From: Eutypella sp. D-1
Lineage: Eukaryota; Ascomycota; Sordariomycetes; Xylariales; Diatrypaceae
Length of the DNA stretch: 64,000 nt
Reading direction: 5' to 3'
Assembly: GCA_023313575.1 (NCBI GenBank)
Contig: JAJTTP010000001.1
Location: 1,116,001 to 1,180,000, forward strand
Shown: positions 1 through 10,545 of the stretch, in pieces
Layout of the letters: each line of letters opens with the position of its first letter
Position numbering within the stretch: position 1 is the first letter of the stretch
Made by a program: the position numbers and the translations under genes
The notes under the pieces: model-generated
The model's database searches: none
Told to the model about the DNA's origin: nothing
Seen by the model: only the letters and a program-made list of their open reading frames with translations

Positions 1-1471
1 GCAAGCGAGACTGGGGAAACGGCTTGCCGAGAACGTCGCGCCGGGCGTGACAGTGGCAGTGCAAAGCGTGTCGCTTGGCTGGCTGGCTGGCCTTTCTTTT
101 AGCGCTGTCTCACCAGCCGTACACGAGCTGGCCCAGCGCGTTATGTAACTTATGTTCTGGGGCTCTGCCAAGTCGTTAGAGCTGGACACAAGAACTCCTC
201 GGTGTCCAGGGGTAAAATGGCCATACATGCCGTTCGGTTTCTTGTGTCAACCGCGACTTCTGCGCCTGTCCAGTTCAGCTGCTCATGTCTTTTGTGAAGG
301 GCGTAGAACCCCTCGCCCTCCCCCTCCCCCCGGCCGGCTTCAGGCCCCCCCAATTCGGACGCGCTGGTACCGTGTAGTTATGGCGGCGGTAGGATTGTGA
401 CTAGGTGTTTGAACAAATTAGTTAAACTCATAAGTAGCAGCGTCACGTTATGATTTTTTATGAGCATTTCTGATCTTGCACGAAGTTCTTTACCAAGCCA
501 GTATTTTCGCAGGCCGAATCTTCTGGTCCAACTACTATGTGATAGTTAGTTGTTGTCTGGGGGGAGCTGGAGTGCGAAGTGAGGCTCGACCGTCGCGTTT
601 GTTCGCGGGAACGGAATGTCCTGGCTACTGCCGCTGTCTCCGTTTGCACATCCCAGCGGAGATTTCCCCGTCCTTAACTATATGCCTTAACTGTATGGGG
701 TGACCCCGAGCCATATCTGCTATCAGCCCCGGACTCCCTCATTGTCCACGGCGGTAAAGATGGGCCTTCCCGAGGCGAGGCGTGGGGGTGGCATGGTCGT
801 TGGGCCGCTCGTCTTTCGAGTCGTGAGAATTTGTGTTACACGATTGCCTACCGTGGACGTCCAACCATATTGGAAGATACTGTTTGCATCGGCATCCCAG
901 AACTAGTCATTTACTGAGGAGGTAGACGCTGGTTTGTCGGGGGCCGTTGGAAGTCTCCCATCCATACCCGTTATCCGTCTCGCATGGTGCCTCCACGGCC
1001 TCCGGCAGACAATGCAAATGTGTCGTGGAGCGTTTCGGGTGAGAGACATAGGTAGGGCTCGATCAATGATGCCTAGTCTTCGGACTGCAGAACCACCCAA
1101 GAGACAGCAGTCGCTAAGCGAAGTTCATGGAATGTCCTGGCTGAGGCAACAGCTTTGTTCCGATCGAAAAACACGATTCAGGAGAAGGTTGTCGCAGAAT
1201 GCTGCGTACAAGCTTTGATACCGAGAACCCTCTACTACAAACGCGCAAGAGCTGGTGTCCGTACTCGTTCCAAGATCCATGCATATATATATACCAAATA
1301 TGTGATCCAGGTGAAGTAGTCTCGTCTCGGCAGACTCGACACAGAAGAAATTCAAACACATAGGATTCGAAGAAAGCCAAAGCAACGTCGATTTTCCCAA
1401 CAAGGAATCATCTCAAGCTCAGTCCAAAGACGCTTCGATACGGGCTTTTTTTTTTTGAAAAAACGGCGAAA
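1..1471. other. Intergenic, no gene seen
   Basis: No reading frame here resembles a known family or shows coding-like composition over a useful length. The last 30 bases before the first gene contain a T run and an A-rich stretch next to its ATG. The left edge may hold the distal regulatory region of a gene outside the window. Confidence 0.6.
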
Positions 1472-2269
1472 ATGCTCGACAAGTTCTCAACTTTTCAACT
1501 CGGGGGTCTCCTCCGACTCATCGTGAGCGGTGGAGGCAAATGGCTCAAGCGTATACTAAACGTGAGCGCGGGCACCGCCGTGTCCGCTAATCGTCAACTG
1601 ACCTACGTAAAGCCCAGGTGGAAACGGCAGGAGCTACCCGGCGAGGAAGAAGGTCCGTCGCCGAGTCACCCCGACTGCACGATCGTCTTCCTGCTGGGAC
1701 CTCCGGGGGCCGGAAAAGGGACACAGTCCGCGTTCCTGAGGGCGGCGGTCCCGGGGCTCACGCACCTGTCCTACGGCGACCTGGTGCGGTACCAGGACGG
1801 GATTCCCGGGTCGTGGGTGAGTAGTCTGCCGCGGCGGGGCGAAGGCAGCAGCAGCCCCGTGGTTCCCGCGGACGCGGCGGGGCGGCTGCTCAGCGAGACC
1901 ATCATGGCCGGCGCGGCGTCGCACGGGCAGCGGCTCTGGCTCGTCGACGGGTTCCCGCGCACCGCGCCGCACGTGGCGGCCTGGACCGCTGCTGGCTTGC
2001 CGCACGCGCGCCTGGCTCTTCGCCTCGTGTGCCCGCCGGAGACGCTGATCCGCCGCGTCCTCAGTCGCGCTAGCGAGGCGACCGGGAGGCCGGACGACGC
2101 GAACCCCGCGCTCGTCCGTGAGAGGGTGGAGCGTAATGAGAGGGAGGCGGACGCTCTAGTCAGCGCCCTTGTCGACGCCGGAGTGCCGGTTGTTGAGGTG
2201 AACGCTGACAGGGACCTTGAGGATGTGAAAAGGGAGGTCCTCGCTCATTTCCAGGTAGGTGTATTCTAG
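1472..2269 (+). CDS. UMP/CMP kinase-like nucleoside monophosphate kinase
   Basis: Predicted 265-residue single-exon protein of the adenylate kinase/UMP-CMP kinase family, which transfers phosphate from ATP to a nucleoside monophosphate. Seen: the P-loop GPPGAGKGT at residues 76-84, the NMP-binding motif DGFPRT at 159-164 and a short LID-like segment TGRPDD, which resembles UMP-CMP kinases more than long-LID adenylate kinases. About 65 residues precede the kinase core and lack recognisable motifs. A Ser/Arg/Gly-rich insert lies near residues 115-130, where the family is usually compact. The 3' end reads CAG followed by GTAGGT, so a donor site and a further small exon are possible; I chose the first stop. 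Nucleotide preference cannot be fixed from sequence alone. The family assignment is firm, the exact substrate is inference. Confidence 0.8.
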   Translation: MLDKFSTFQLGGLLRLIVSGGGKWLKRILNVSAGTAVSANRQLTYVKPRWKRQELPGEEEGPSPSHPDCTIVFLLGPPGAGKGTQSAFLRAAVPGLTHLSYGDLVRYQDGIPGSWVSSLPRRGEGSSSPVVPADAAGRLLSETIMAGAASHGQRLWLVDGFPRTAPHVAAWTAAGLPHARLALRLVCPPETLIRRVLSRASEATGRPDDANPALVRERVERNEREADALVSALVDAGVPVVEVNADRDLEDVKREVLAHFQVGVF

Positions 2270-3424
2270 ACTGTAGCTTCTAAGACTACAAGCCAGCCAA
2301 CTAGATACTAACATGTAAGACGTCACAGAAAGCCATGGGGTAAAATATCTCTTAAGTAGGATAAGATTTAAGATTTTGTATAACCTACACGACAGTATAA
2401 GCGGTCTGTATGATCAACAATAATTAGCAGTCCGGTGTATAATTAGCACCTGTATAGCATTACAGTTCAAAGTGATCATCCTACGCAGACATAGCAATCA
2501 TTGGGAATTGGTGCCTCTAGTGGTTTCAAATGTGATGTGTTATAAATATCGGTTCGAATTAAGTCTTGGGGGCGTACTCCGTTACGGTGACAGCAAGCCT
2601 AGCCGGCAATCACGTACACTTAATGACGTGCCTAGGGAGACTATCAACGGACGGGGCTGAACCTATAATATACAAGGCCACACAACATTCGACAGCTTGT
2701 TGGTGTACTCATACTATATTGTAGGAGGCGCAAGTTGTGTTACGCAATTACCATCCTAGGACTTTCTCGTAATAGGTAAAATAGTGAAAAGGAGAGGTAT
2801 CACATAGACCTAAAGGGATTTTTAGGTAGGTAGAGCTGGACGTTAGTAATCCATAGAAACCGGTCCTGTTTAACTCCGAATTATCGAGCTCTGTAAGTAG
2901 GTGTTCCTGAATGCTATATGGTGGCCGACATTCGCGTATCACCGCATGGGATGATAAGCACGTAGTTATCCGGCGGCTTATATTTATTCGGACTTCGCTG
3001 CGGGTGTGGTCAATGTGATAAGCAGTATCTGCTTACAGCAGCGCGTTGCAGGCCGCCTTCAGCTGAGCCCAGGATGGTTATGCGGGAGGGAGGGCCTAGA
3101 GCGCCAATAGAACCTGTGGGTGACAAAAAACGATAGATCCAACGCCAGCGTCGCAGTGGCATTTCCAAGCAAGACCAGACTTTTACAATAATAGAAGGCC
3201 CAGCATGGATGGACCACCGATACCTTTGCTTCATATTTCTCAGCATGCCCTCCGTGCCTTTGATCTTTCTTTGCTGCAGCGTTTTCTTTTTCGCCCAAAA
3301 AAAGAGATTTGCCCAGGATAGCAGGCATGACTTCGACATATTATTAGCCGTACCCCAGTGAAGATAACCGTTGGCCGCTGCATCTGTTCTTTGGGCAGTT
3401 TACTCGCCTACGCCTCCCGCCAGA
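2270..3424. other. Intergenic, no gene seen
   Basis: About 1.15 kb of AT-richer DNA between the kinase and the GH128 gene. No frame with family resemblance was found on either strand. It should include the 3' UTR of the kinase and the promoter of the glucanase. Confidence 0.6.
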
Positions 3425-4520
3425 ATGCGTGCCTCATCCGCCATCCCCATCGCCGCAGTGATATCGATCGCATGGGCGCAGACTCGGTCGCCGAAGCGGG
3501 GCCTCGTTTACGTGCCGAATAAGGAGACGCCGGAGGACGACGAGGTATGGGTGCGGTCGGGGTCCGACCTGACGTGGTACTACAACTACGAGAAGGAGCC
3601 GTCGGCGGCGTTCGCGGGTCTCGCGCAGGAGGACTTCGCGTTCGTGCCGATGCTCTGGGGCGCGATCGACGACGCGTCGTTCCGGGAGTCGGTCGAGGCC
3701 CAGATCGAGGCCGGCCGCAACATCACGCACGTGCTCGCGTTCAACGAGCCCGACGGCCCCACCCAGTACGGCGGCAGCGATGTCGCACCGGCGCGCGCCG
3801 CCGAGGTCTGGGTCCGCAACATCGAGCCCCTGGCCGCGCACGGGGTCAAGCTGGGCCTGCCCGCCTGTACCGGCGGCTGGGGCGGCATCCCCTGGCTGCA
3901 GCAGTTCCTGGGGAACTGCTCGGAGCTGGTCAGCGCCGATGGCGGCCGCAGGAGGAACTGCACGTACGACTTCGTGAACATCCACTGGTACGGGAACTTC
4001 GAGGGACTGGCGAGCCACATGGGCTCGTACTCTGCCGCGTGAGTCGCTTACCTACCTGTCCTCAAATCTCCCCTTATAATAGCACTTAGGGTTTAAAGGA
4101 AAAGCCTTTTTTACATGGAGGGGTCAGGGGCTCGTAAACGCCGGAAAACAGTAGTCGCTAATTCAAGAGAACTACAACTGCAGTTTCCCGAACGTAACAC
4201 AGTGGATCACCGAGTACAACCTCGACAACCAGGACCTGGCGACGACGCAGGAATTCTTCAACCAGTCGGCTGAGTACTTCGACCGCATGGACTCCGTCGG
4301 CCGGTACAGCTACTTCGGCTCCTTCAGGTCCGGGGTCAGCAACGTCGGGCCGGACGCCGCGATGCTCAACGATGACGGTGAATTGACGGACATTGGCTCC
4401 TGGTACCTGGGCGGATCCGCGACGGGAGTCGACCCCCAGTCCCCTGGTGTGCGAATCCGGGGCTCTGCTGTGACTGTCATGGTTTCTGCCTTGCTGAGCA
4501 GTGTTGTTATATTGTGGTGA
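3425..4520 (+). CDS. GH128 (Asl1-like) secreted glucan hydrolase, probably GPI-anchored
   Basis: Two exons, 3425-4038 and 4184-4520, joined across a 145-bp GTGAGT...CAG intron, give 316 residues. The protein matches the glycoside hydrolase catalytic-core family GH128 (S. pombe Asl1-like), whose members cleave beta-1,3-glucan. Seen: an N-terminal signal-like segment (SAIPIAAVISIAWA), the acid/base motif FNEPD at residues 106-110, the IHWYG segment near 186-190, and the nucleophile motif WITEYN with Glu215 just after the splice junction. The C-terminus ends in a hydrophobic segment (VTVMVSALLSSVVILW) preceded by Gly/Ser/Thr-rich residues, typical of a GPI-attachment signal, so a cell-wall or plasma-membrane location is inferred. 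I started at 3425 because it gives a proper signal peptide and no in-frame ATG precedes it. Confidence in family is high; the anchor is inferred. Confidence 0.88.
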
Positions 4521-6189
4521 TAGGTGGCTATTGGCTGACGATGGTCTCAATTTGTGGCAATGAGTTGTCAAAGTTTTGGGACACGCTGTTCTATGTTAGA
4601 TTAGGTTCTCTTGTTAACCATCATACTTGTGAGGTTGTACTGTATCAGTTGAAGGGTATATATTCGCGATGTGCCATGTACGATACCACATGGGCAGGTT
4701 TTCATGAGTGAAGAGGAGGGGGGGGGGGGGGGTTGAAATAGGTTGCGGAGCCAGGTAGGACAGCAAGGGGTTGTCTGTCCACGTTAATTCGAAGTACTTA
4801 ATCTATTGCACATAGGGTACGAAGGCATTGCATCTTTCATATGCTAAGTAACTTATGATGGTCGAGTGCTTGTCGGTATCTTCATATCTTCATATCATGG
4901 GCAAAGACGGTTTAGTCCAGCAGGGCGCTCTAGAGCCTCAATTTCTGGGGGCCTAATCAAGAGTTCGGGAAATTGTCTATCGTACAGCCAGTTGATCGTA
5001 GCTCGATACCGCACGGAGTAATTCTTCGGTTTACGAACGTACGGAGTTAACAAAGGCTCTCTATCCGAAAGCACAAGTTATATTACAGCAAGGTTGTTTT
5101 TGGTTTTATTATTTCTACACACAGGGGATTATTCTACTTACCTAGGTATTTTACCTCGAGTACGGCGCGCATTTCGCGAATTCGGCGTTTGATATATACC
5201 CGCGACTCAATTCAACGGCCCCCGGTAACGTCTTATAGCATCTCCGAGTGTAGTTACAATTATCGCGTAATTAATAATCCCACTTAGAGTAGGCGTGGAC
5301 AAAGCTTGTTTACAGCTAAATCTCCATAGATTGAAATAGTAGCAAATAATGGAATTCAATCCCAAATGTTTGTTGAAGACATTGCAGATGTGTCTTCAAG
5401 ATAAAAAATCTTCCCACTAAGCAGAATAACAGGGTAGTCATGGGTACCTGCATGTACAGTGTTAAGGTATCGCATATCCTCGGCTCCTTCTAGCAAACCG
5501 TAAAAGGATACCCCGGATTTTCAAATGTCACAGGATCCAACTAGTTACGTTGTTATAGTACACATGGGCGGTGGTAATATATAGATGAAAGAGAGACAGG
5601 AATAGATTCGATTATTAAACACCCGTAGATAGATACAATAATACATTCACGCTTGGCACGCTTCCCGCTCCCCCACCCGCCCTTTCCCCCCCCCCCCATT
5701 ATTCATACTCCCTTGGGGAACTGCCGAAACCCCGGTGCCCCCGGCTCTACACTAGTTGGGGGAAGACCACGATGCCTCGGCAAAATACGCAGGAAGCAGA
5801 CAGGCAGAGTAGCGGTGTCTCCACACTTTTTTCCACAATCGCTCGGCTTCCCCAGGTGGATCGTTTTGGGATCGTCAAGTTTGAACGCGGATGGGATGCG
5901 CCCTATTTATGTACATTAGGCTAGGCAATTCGCGGTGGGAATTGTGAAGAGCAGCCGCGGGTCAACTCCTTCCTCTTCGTTATATATCCCGGTTTTTCTT
6001 AACCAGCCCCTCCTAACTCCCAACTTGAATTTATTTTGGTTGTTTGGCCTTTTTGGTAAAATAGTCGTCTTAGTCTGTCCTTCTTCTCCTCCTAATTATC
6101 CACCTCGTATATTGATTGTTATTTCCTCCTTTTCGACCTTCATAAGACGGGTGTGGCATTACGGTGATAAGATATATCGCGACGACAAG
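4521..6189. other. Intergenic, low-complexity runs
   Basis: Holds a run of 15 G at 4718-4732, a long C run near 5688-5697, the palindrome TACCTAGGTA at 5139-5148 and two CCTCGG hexamers at 5478-5483 and 5775-5780 upstream of the thiolase. A CT-rich stretch at about 5950-6130 is probably the thiolase promoter or leader. No gene seen. Confidence 0.6.
5139..5148. repeat. TACCTAGGTA palindrome, one of six exact copies
   Basis: The same 10-bp palindrome is found at 10090-10099, 11840-11849, 18212-18221, 27447-27456 and 28163-28172, all outside genes and mostly within longer TAGGTA/TACCTA-rich tracts. Confidence 0.9.
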
Positions 6190-7658
6190 ATGGCTGTTGA
6201 ACGGGTAAATTCTATCTTGAAGCACATCGCCCCAGGTTCATCCCTGGCGCATATGTGAGTTCTTTTTTTTTTTTGTTCCTCTTTTTCTATCTGATTTTGT
6301 GGTCTATTCGGTCTCAATTAGCCCCCGCCGGCGAGAGACGAGGAAAAGAACTAACGCAGCCCGCATCATCCATACAGTACGTCCAAGAACCCCGACGATG
6401 TCGTCATCACGCTCGCGATCCGGACGCCGCTCTGCAAGGGCAAGAAGGGCGGCTTCAAGGACACCTCGGTGGAGTACCTGATGTACGCCATCCTCAAGGA
6501 GGTCAAGGAGCGCATGGGCTTTGCGCCCGACCTCGTCGAGGACATCTGCATGGGTAACGTAAGTATTTTCTTTTTTTTGGGGGGGGGGGGATGTGTTTTT
6601 GAAAAATGGCATTCCTCCCTCTAGCGGGGAACCACGGGCCGCTAACTCGCACACAGGTCGGCGACGGCAAAGCAGCATACAAGGCGCGCGCAGCAGCGCT
6701 CTCAGCAGGGTTCCCGAACACGGCGTCCGCATCGTCCGTGAACCGGTTCTGTTCGTCGGGGTTGAAAGCAACAGCGGACATCGCGCACGCGATCGCAGCG
6801 GGATCGATCGAGATCGGGGTAGCGGCGGGGACGGAGAGCATGACGGCGGGGGGCGACGCGCTGGAGGCCCCCTTCGACGAGGAGGTGACGAAGCACAGTC
6901 AGGAGGCCGTGGACTGCCAGATGGCGATGGGGTGGACGAGCGAGAACGTGGCGCGCGACTTCGGGCTCACGCGCGAGCAGGTCGACGCCTTCGCCGCCGA
7001 GAGCTTCCGCCGCGCCGAGCTCGCCCAGAACGCCGGCTGGTTCGACGACGAGATCGCGCCCATCACTACCCGCGTCAAGGGCGCCGATGGCCAGTTCAAA
7101 ACCGTCACCCTGACCCGCGACGAGGGCATCCGCCCGGGCACCACGGCCGCGGCGCTGGGCAAGATCCGCTCCGCGTTCCCGCAGTGGGGGCCCATGACCA
7201 CCGGCGGCAACGCGAGCCAGGTGACGGACGGCGCCGCGGCGGTGGTGCTGATGAAGCGGTCCAAGGCGCTGCAGCTGGGCCTGCCGGTGGTCGGGAAGTA
7301 CGTGGGGTCGACGGTGGCGGGGTTGCCGCCGCGGATCATGGGGATCGGGCCGACGGTGGCGATCCCGAAGCTGCTGCGGCTGCACGGGCTGACGCTCGAC
7401 GACGTCGACGTCGTCGAGGTCAACGAGGCCTTCGCCACCATGGCCGTCTACACCCGCGACTTCCTCAAGCTCGATCCAGCCAAGCTGAACCCCCGCGGCG
7501 GCGCCATTGCCCTCGGCCACCCCCTCGGCGCCACCGGCACCCGCCAGATTGTCACCGGCCTCAGCGAGTGCCGCCGCACCGGCAAGAAGATCCTCCTCAC
7601 TAGTATGTGCATCGGTACCGGTATGGGTATGGCCGGCCTCTTCGTCAACGAGCAGTGA
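6190..7658 (+). CDS. Peroxisomal 3-ketoacyl-CoA thiolase
   Basis: Three exons (6190-6254, 6378-6558, 6657-7658) encode 415 residues, the usual thiolase length. The enzyme cleaves 3-ketoacyl-CoA with CoA in the last step of fatty-acid beta-oxidation. Seen: the acyl-accepting cysteine in NRFCSSGLKA (about Cys114), the base-histidine motif ALGHPLGATG, and the C-terminal CIGTGMGMAGLF motif (about Cys400). The first exon encodes RVNSILKHI, which fits a type 2 peroxisomal targeting signal (R-V-x5-H-hydrophobic), and the C-terminus (NEQ) is not a PTS1, so import by Pex7 is inferred. Introns 1 and 2 are 123 and 98 bp with GTGAGT and GTAAGT donors. The cytosolic acetyl-CoA acetyltransferase class is less likely because of the PTS2-like start. 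Confidence 0.92.
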
Positions 7659-7740
7659 GCGTCGCGCGCGCTCGGCGGCGTGGGCGGGGGGAGAGAGAGA
7701 GAGCTCGTGCATATATAGATAGACAGATATGCATAACAGG

Positions 7741-7794
7741 GTATACACACACCGTCGATGTAACAGGGTATACACACACCGTCGATGTAACAGG
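7741..7794 (+). repeat. Two tandem copies of a 27-bp unit
   Basis: The 27-bp unit starting GTATACACACACCG and ending GATGTAACAGG occurs twice head to tail with no mismatch; the seven bases before it (TAACAGG) are the end of a third copy. It lies 82 bp after the thiolase stop, probably in the 3' UTR or just beyond. Confidence 0.95.
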
Positions 7795-8508
7795 AGTACT
7801 GCAGGGCTTGGCATGGCAATACATGGGATCTCACTACTATCCATCGTTTCCATACGCGCTTTTCTAATTCACTGGTTTTACATTTGAGTCGATTTATCGC
7901 CCTGAGGAGACATGATTGAAACTTTGGCGGCTTCGAGACATATTGACATTGATAGTACTGTAGCTTGCAACATGATCAAATAGACTCCTAGCTACAAGAA
8001 ACATGCGCCAGAAGGGACAAGTAACATGTAAACAGCAGGGGGGTTATTTCCCGCGCATCCGAAGCTCATTCGAAGGTAGTAATGGACGATAGCTTGGGGC
8101 GACAAAGTGCGAGGACATCAACTGAGAATCTCCATGGCATTGCCATGTTCGGCAAATCAATCGCATTTCATATACCACGTGAACGTATTATCGAAGTTGA
8201 TACAATTCCAGAATTATCATTTGGGGTTTTTTCTTTTTTTCTTGTTTTCGTTCGTAACGTGAACGGCGTCATTCCGAGTCGTCGGGGAGGAGAGAAATCG
8301 TGTTCCATCATATACATATAACTCAACGTCCAACGTCGTGCTGCCTAAAGTGCAGCCTATAGCGGTCGATCAACTAGCCTCTGAGCTCCGCCACCGCCAT
8401 ACAGCCTGCTGATGGGGATCAGGGCTGGCGGGATTCAAGCGTCGGTTTGGGGTAAACCCGAGAATGAATGCCTAGTCCGAAGCGATTATTTCTTAACGAA
8501 AATATCGC
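7795..8508. other. Intergenic between convergent genes
   Basis: About 700 bp between the thiolase (plus) and the OM14-like gene (minus). Both 3' UTRs and their polyadenylation sites should be here. No gene seen. Confidence 0.55.
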
Positions 8509-9324
8509 TTATGACTGCTTCTTCTTTCCCTTGTAGAGGTAACTAGAGCACGTGATCATGTTAGCTGCCGTAGTGAACTGCAATTCCCATGAGATTTGCG
8601 TTCAAAAACTTACCCTCCGAGAACGCTCTCCACCGCACCAACGGCGGCCACGATACCGAAGCCGATCCCTAGGTTCTTCCAGTCCAGGCGGCCGCGCTCG
8701 TACAGTCCAACACCCTTGTAGCCTAGATACGTCCCCAGACCGACGACGGCGGTGATGTTGCTGACGGCAAGGGCCGTGCTGGCGTTATCAGACAGACCGG
8801 CGAACCACTTAGTGAGGAAGTTGTCGGCCTTGTGGCCCTTCCGGGCGGCCTTCTTCTTGGCTAGGTTGGCCTCGGCGCTGGCGCGAGCGGCGGCATCTTC
8901 GAACTCCTCGCGGGTTGCCTGGGTCTCAGTCTGGACATCCTGCTCGTTGAAGTCGGAGGGCACGGTCCGGACAGAAGGGGTATCGACGTCTACGAGCGAA
9001 GAGGTACTAGCTGACTCATCGGTGACGATCTGAGGGGGTTGGGGGGCAGCAGCCTATATATAGAGAGAGAGAGGGTGCGAGAGTAAGTAAGAGTAAGTGA
9101 AAATGAGCATGCTCAGGCACTAGCTATAGTCAAGCTTATATGGGGCGGATTAGGAGGATGGATTAGTATTTACCTCCTCAGGAGACTGCTTGTGTCCGGA
9201 TGCGGCGACGTCTGCGTACGACACTGCAGCAGAGGAATCGTGGTTAGCTCTTATGCAATGTACTATGCCATGCAGGTCTATGTCTCTATATCTCCCCGTA
9301 TGTGCCAATAATAGGGTACTTACT
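8509..9324 (-). CDS. OM14-like mitochondrial outer-membrane protein
   Basis: Minus-strand gene with exons 9324, 9223-9174, 9053-8614 and 8542-8509, giving 174 residues. It resembles fungal proteins carrying the OM14 C-terminal domain, an outer mitochondrial membrane protein linked in yeast to docking of cytosolic ribosomes. Seen: a start of MSYADVAASG, a conserved-looking middle block PSDFNEQDVQTETQATREE, an Ala/Lys-rich helix, two hydrophobic segments (TALAVSNITAVVGLGTYLG and the NLGIGFGIVAAVGAVESVLGG region), and a Lys-rich end YLYKGKKKQS from the last 34-bp exon. Only base A of the start codon is in exon 1: a GTAAGT donor follows it, and exon 2 starts with TG after CTGCAG. All junction phases agree. 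Using the internal Met near 8963 would lose about 57 N-terminal residues. Confidence 0.85.
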
Positions 9325-10545
9325 ATTGCTGCGTGTCTAGAAAGGAGGATTTTGGAGATGTATATCGTGATGTGTTTGTATGTATGTGGATGGGCAGGAT
9401 GGGGGGGGGGGGGGTTGTGTGGGATTGTGGGATATTGTGTGGGTGACGTTGTTCAAGTGGGATGGATGATGATCAAAGACAGGAGAGAAAGAAATGTGGT
9501 TGGTTGGGTAGCTTTTGATGGAGCTGAGATCGCGAGGCGAGGCGAGGGGAGTCGAGGCGAGGATGAAGGGGAAGGTGGATTTACTTTGTGTGTGGTGTGG
9601 TGTGTAAAAACCTGAACGAGGAATACAGATTTTCGAAAAAGGAAAATAGAGGAAAAAACATGTGATGTGATATGATATGTAACTGGACCGGGGGGAAAGC
9701 TCACTATTATTTGCTTAATGCCCTATATACCTAACTTGGCCTATCAACCCATCTGCATGCTTGTACTACCTTCCATAGTAGAGCTTTTCTTCCCAATGAA
9801 GCTTCCTTGAATTTTCCCCTAGAAGTCCCGTCAAATTCCGCACGCCCGTCCGCGTGCTCAAAGCTGTGAAAAAAACCATGGCACCATGACGTCTTCACTT
9901 GCTTATATGAATATATCGGTTTCGTACTGTGGGGTAGCGGCCATGGTCGAATGACGTGATGGGTGGGGTTCTCTTAATTGCATGCCTACATAGCCATAAT
10001 AGCTTATGGTAAGGTACGTACGTATACTCTATGTAAACCATCACAAGCTCCCGAGGTCCCATGCCAACTCTTATTTTGTTCATACCATATACCTAGGTAC
10101 CGGGGACCTAAAATATTGCCGATATGCTTCGGCTTACTATATATTGAGCTAAGATATATCTCCATACTCGAAATTTGAGATGCCTACCTAAGTACATATG
10201 GATATACGCTCTATATATTTCAAAGTTTACTTGAGGTAGGTAAGTATAATAATGTCAGGACGAACATTTATAACCTGGGACAGCCTTTGACTGAGCTTCT
10301 TAGAGTATTAAGATACTATCCTCGCAGTGAATAGTGTCTTATTATGATTTGATATTTGTTCTGTTTCTGAAGCTATACATAGTATACAACTTATATATAC
10401 ACATACACAAAGTAGTAGGGAGGTCCCTCAAGCAATGCTCTCTATTCGTAGGTCAGGCACGCTAAGAGGGGATAGATAGCATTTAAGCCAAGAGCATTTT
10501 TGTCTATATTTTTCTTTTTGTCTTCTCTTCTCCTTTGCCCTTGCT
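9325..10545. other. Intergenic, promoter of OM14-like gene
   Basis: Contains a 14-G run at 9401-9414 just upstream of the OM14-like first exon, GA/GGCGA-rich sequence near 9535-9580 and the palindrome TACCTAGGTA at 10090-10099. The right part is AT-rich. No gene seen. Confidence 0.55.

Noticed and set aside
2852..2870. TAGAAACCGG match to the element ends
   Set aside because: The CTTGG terminus is not at the right spacing and there is no partner.
6702..7853. Long minus-strand open frame over the thiolase
   Set aside because: Antisense shadow of the thiolase exon 3; His/Arg-rich with no family resemblance.
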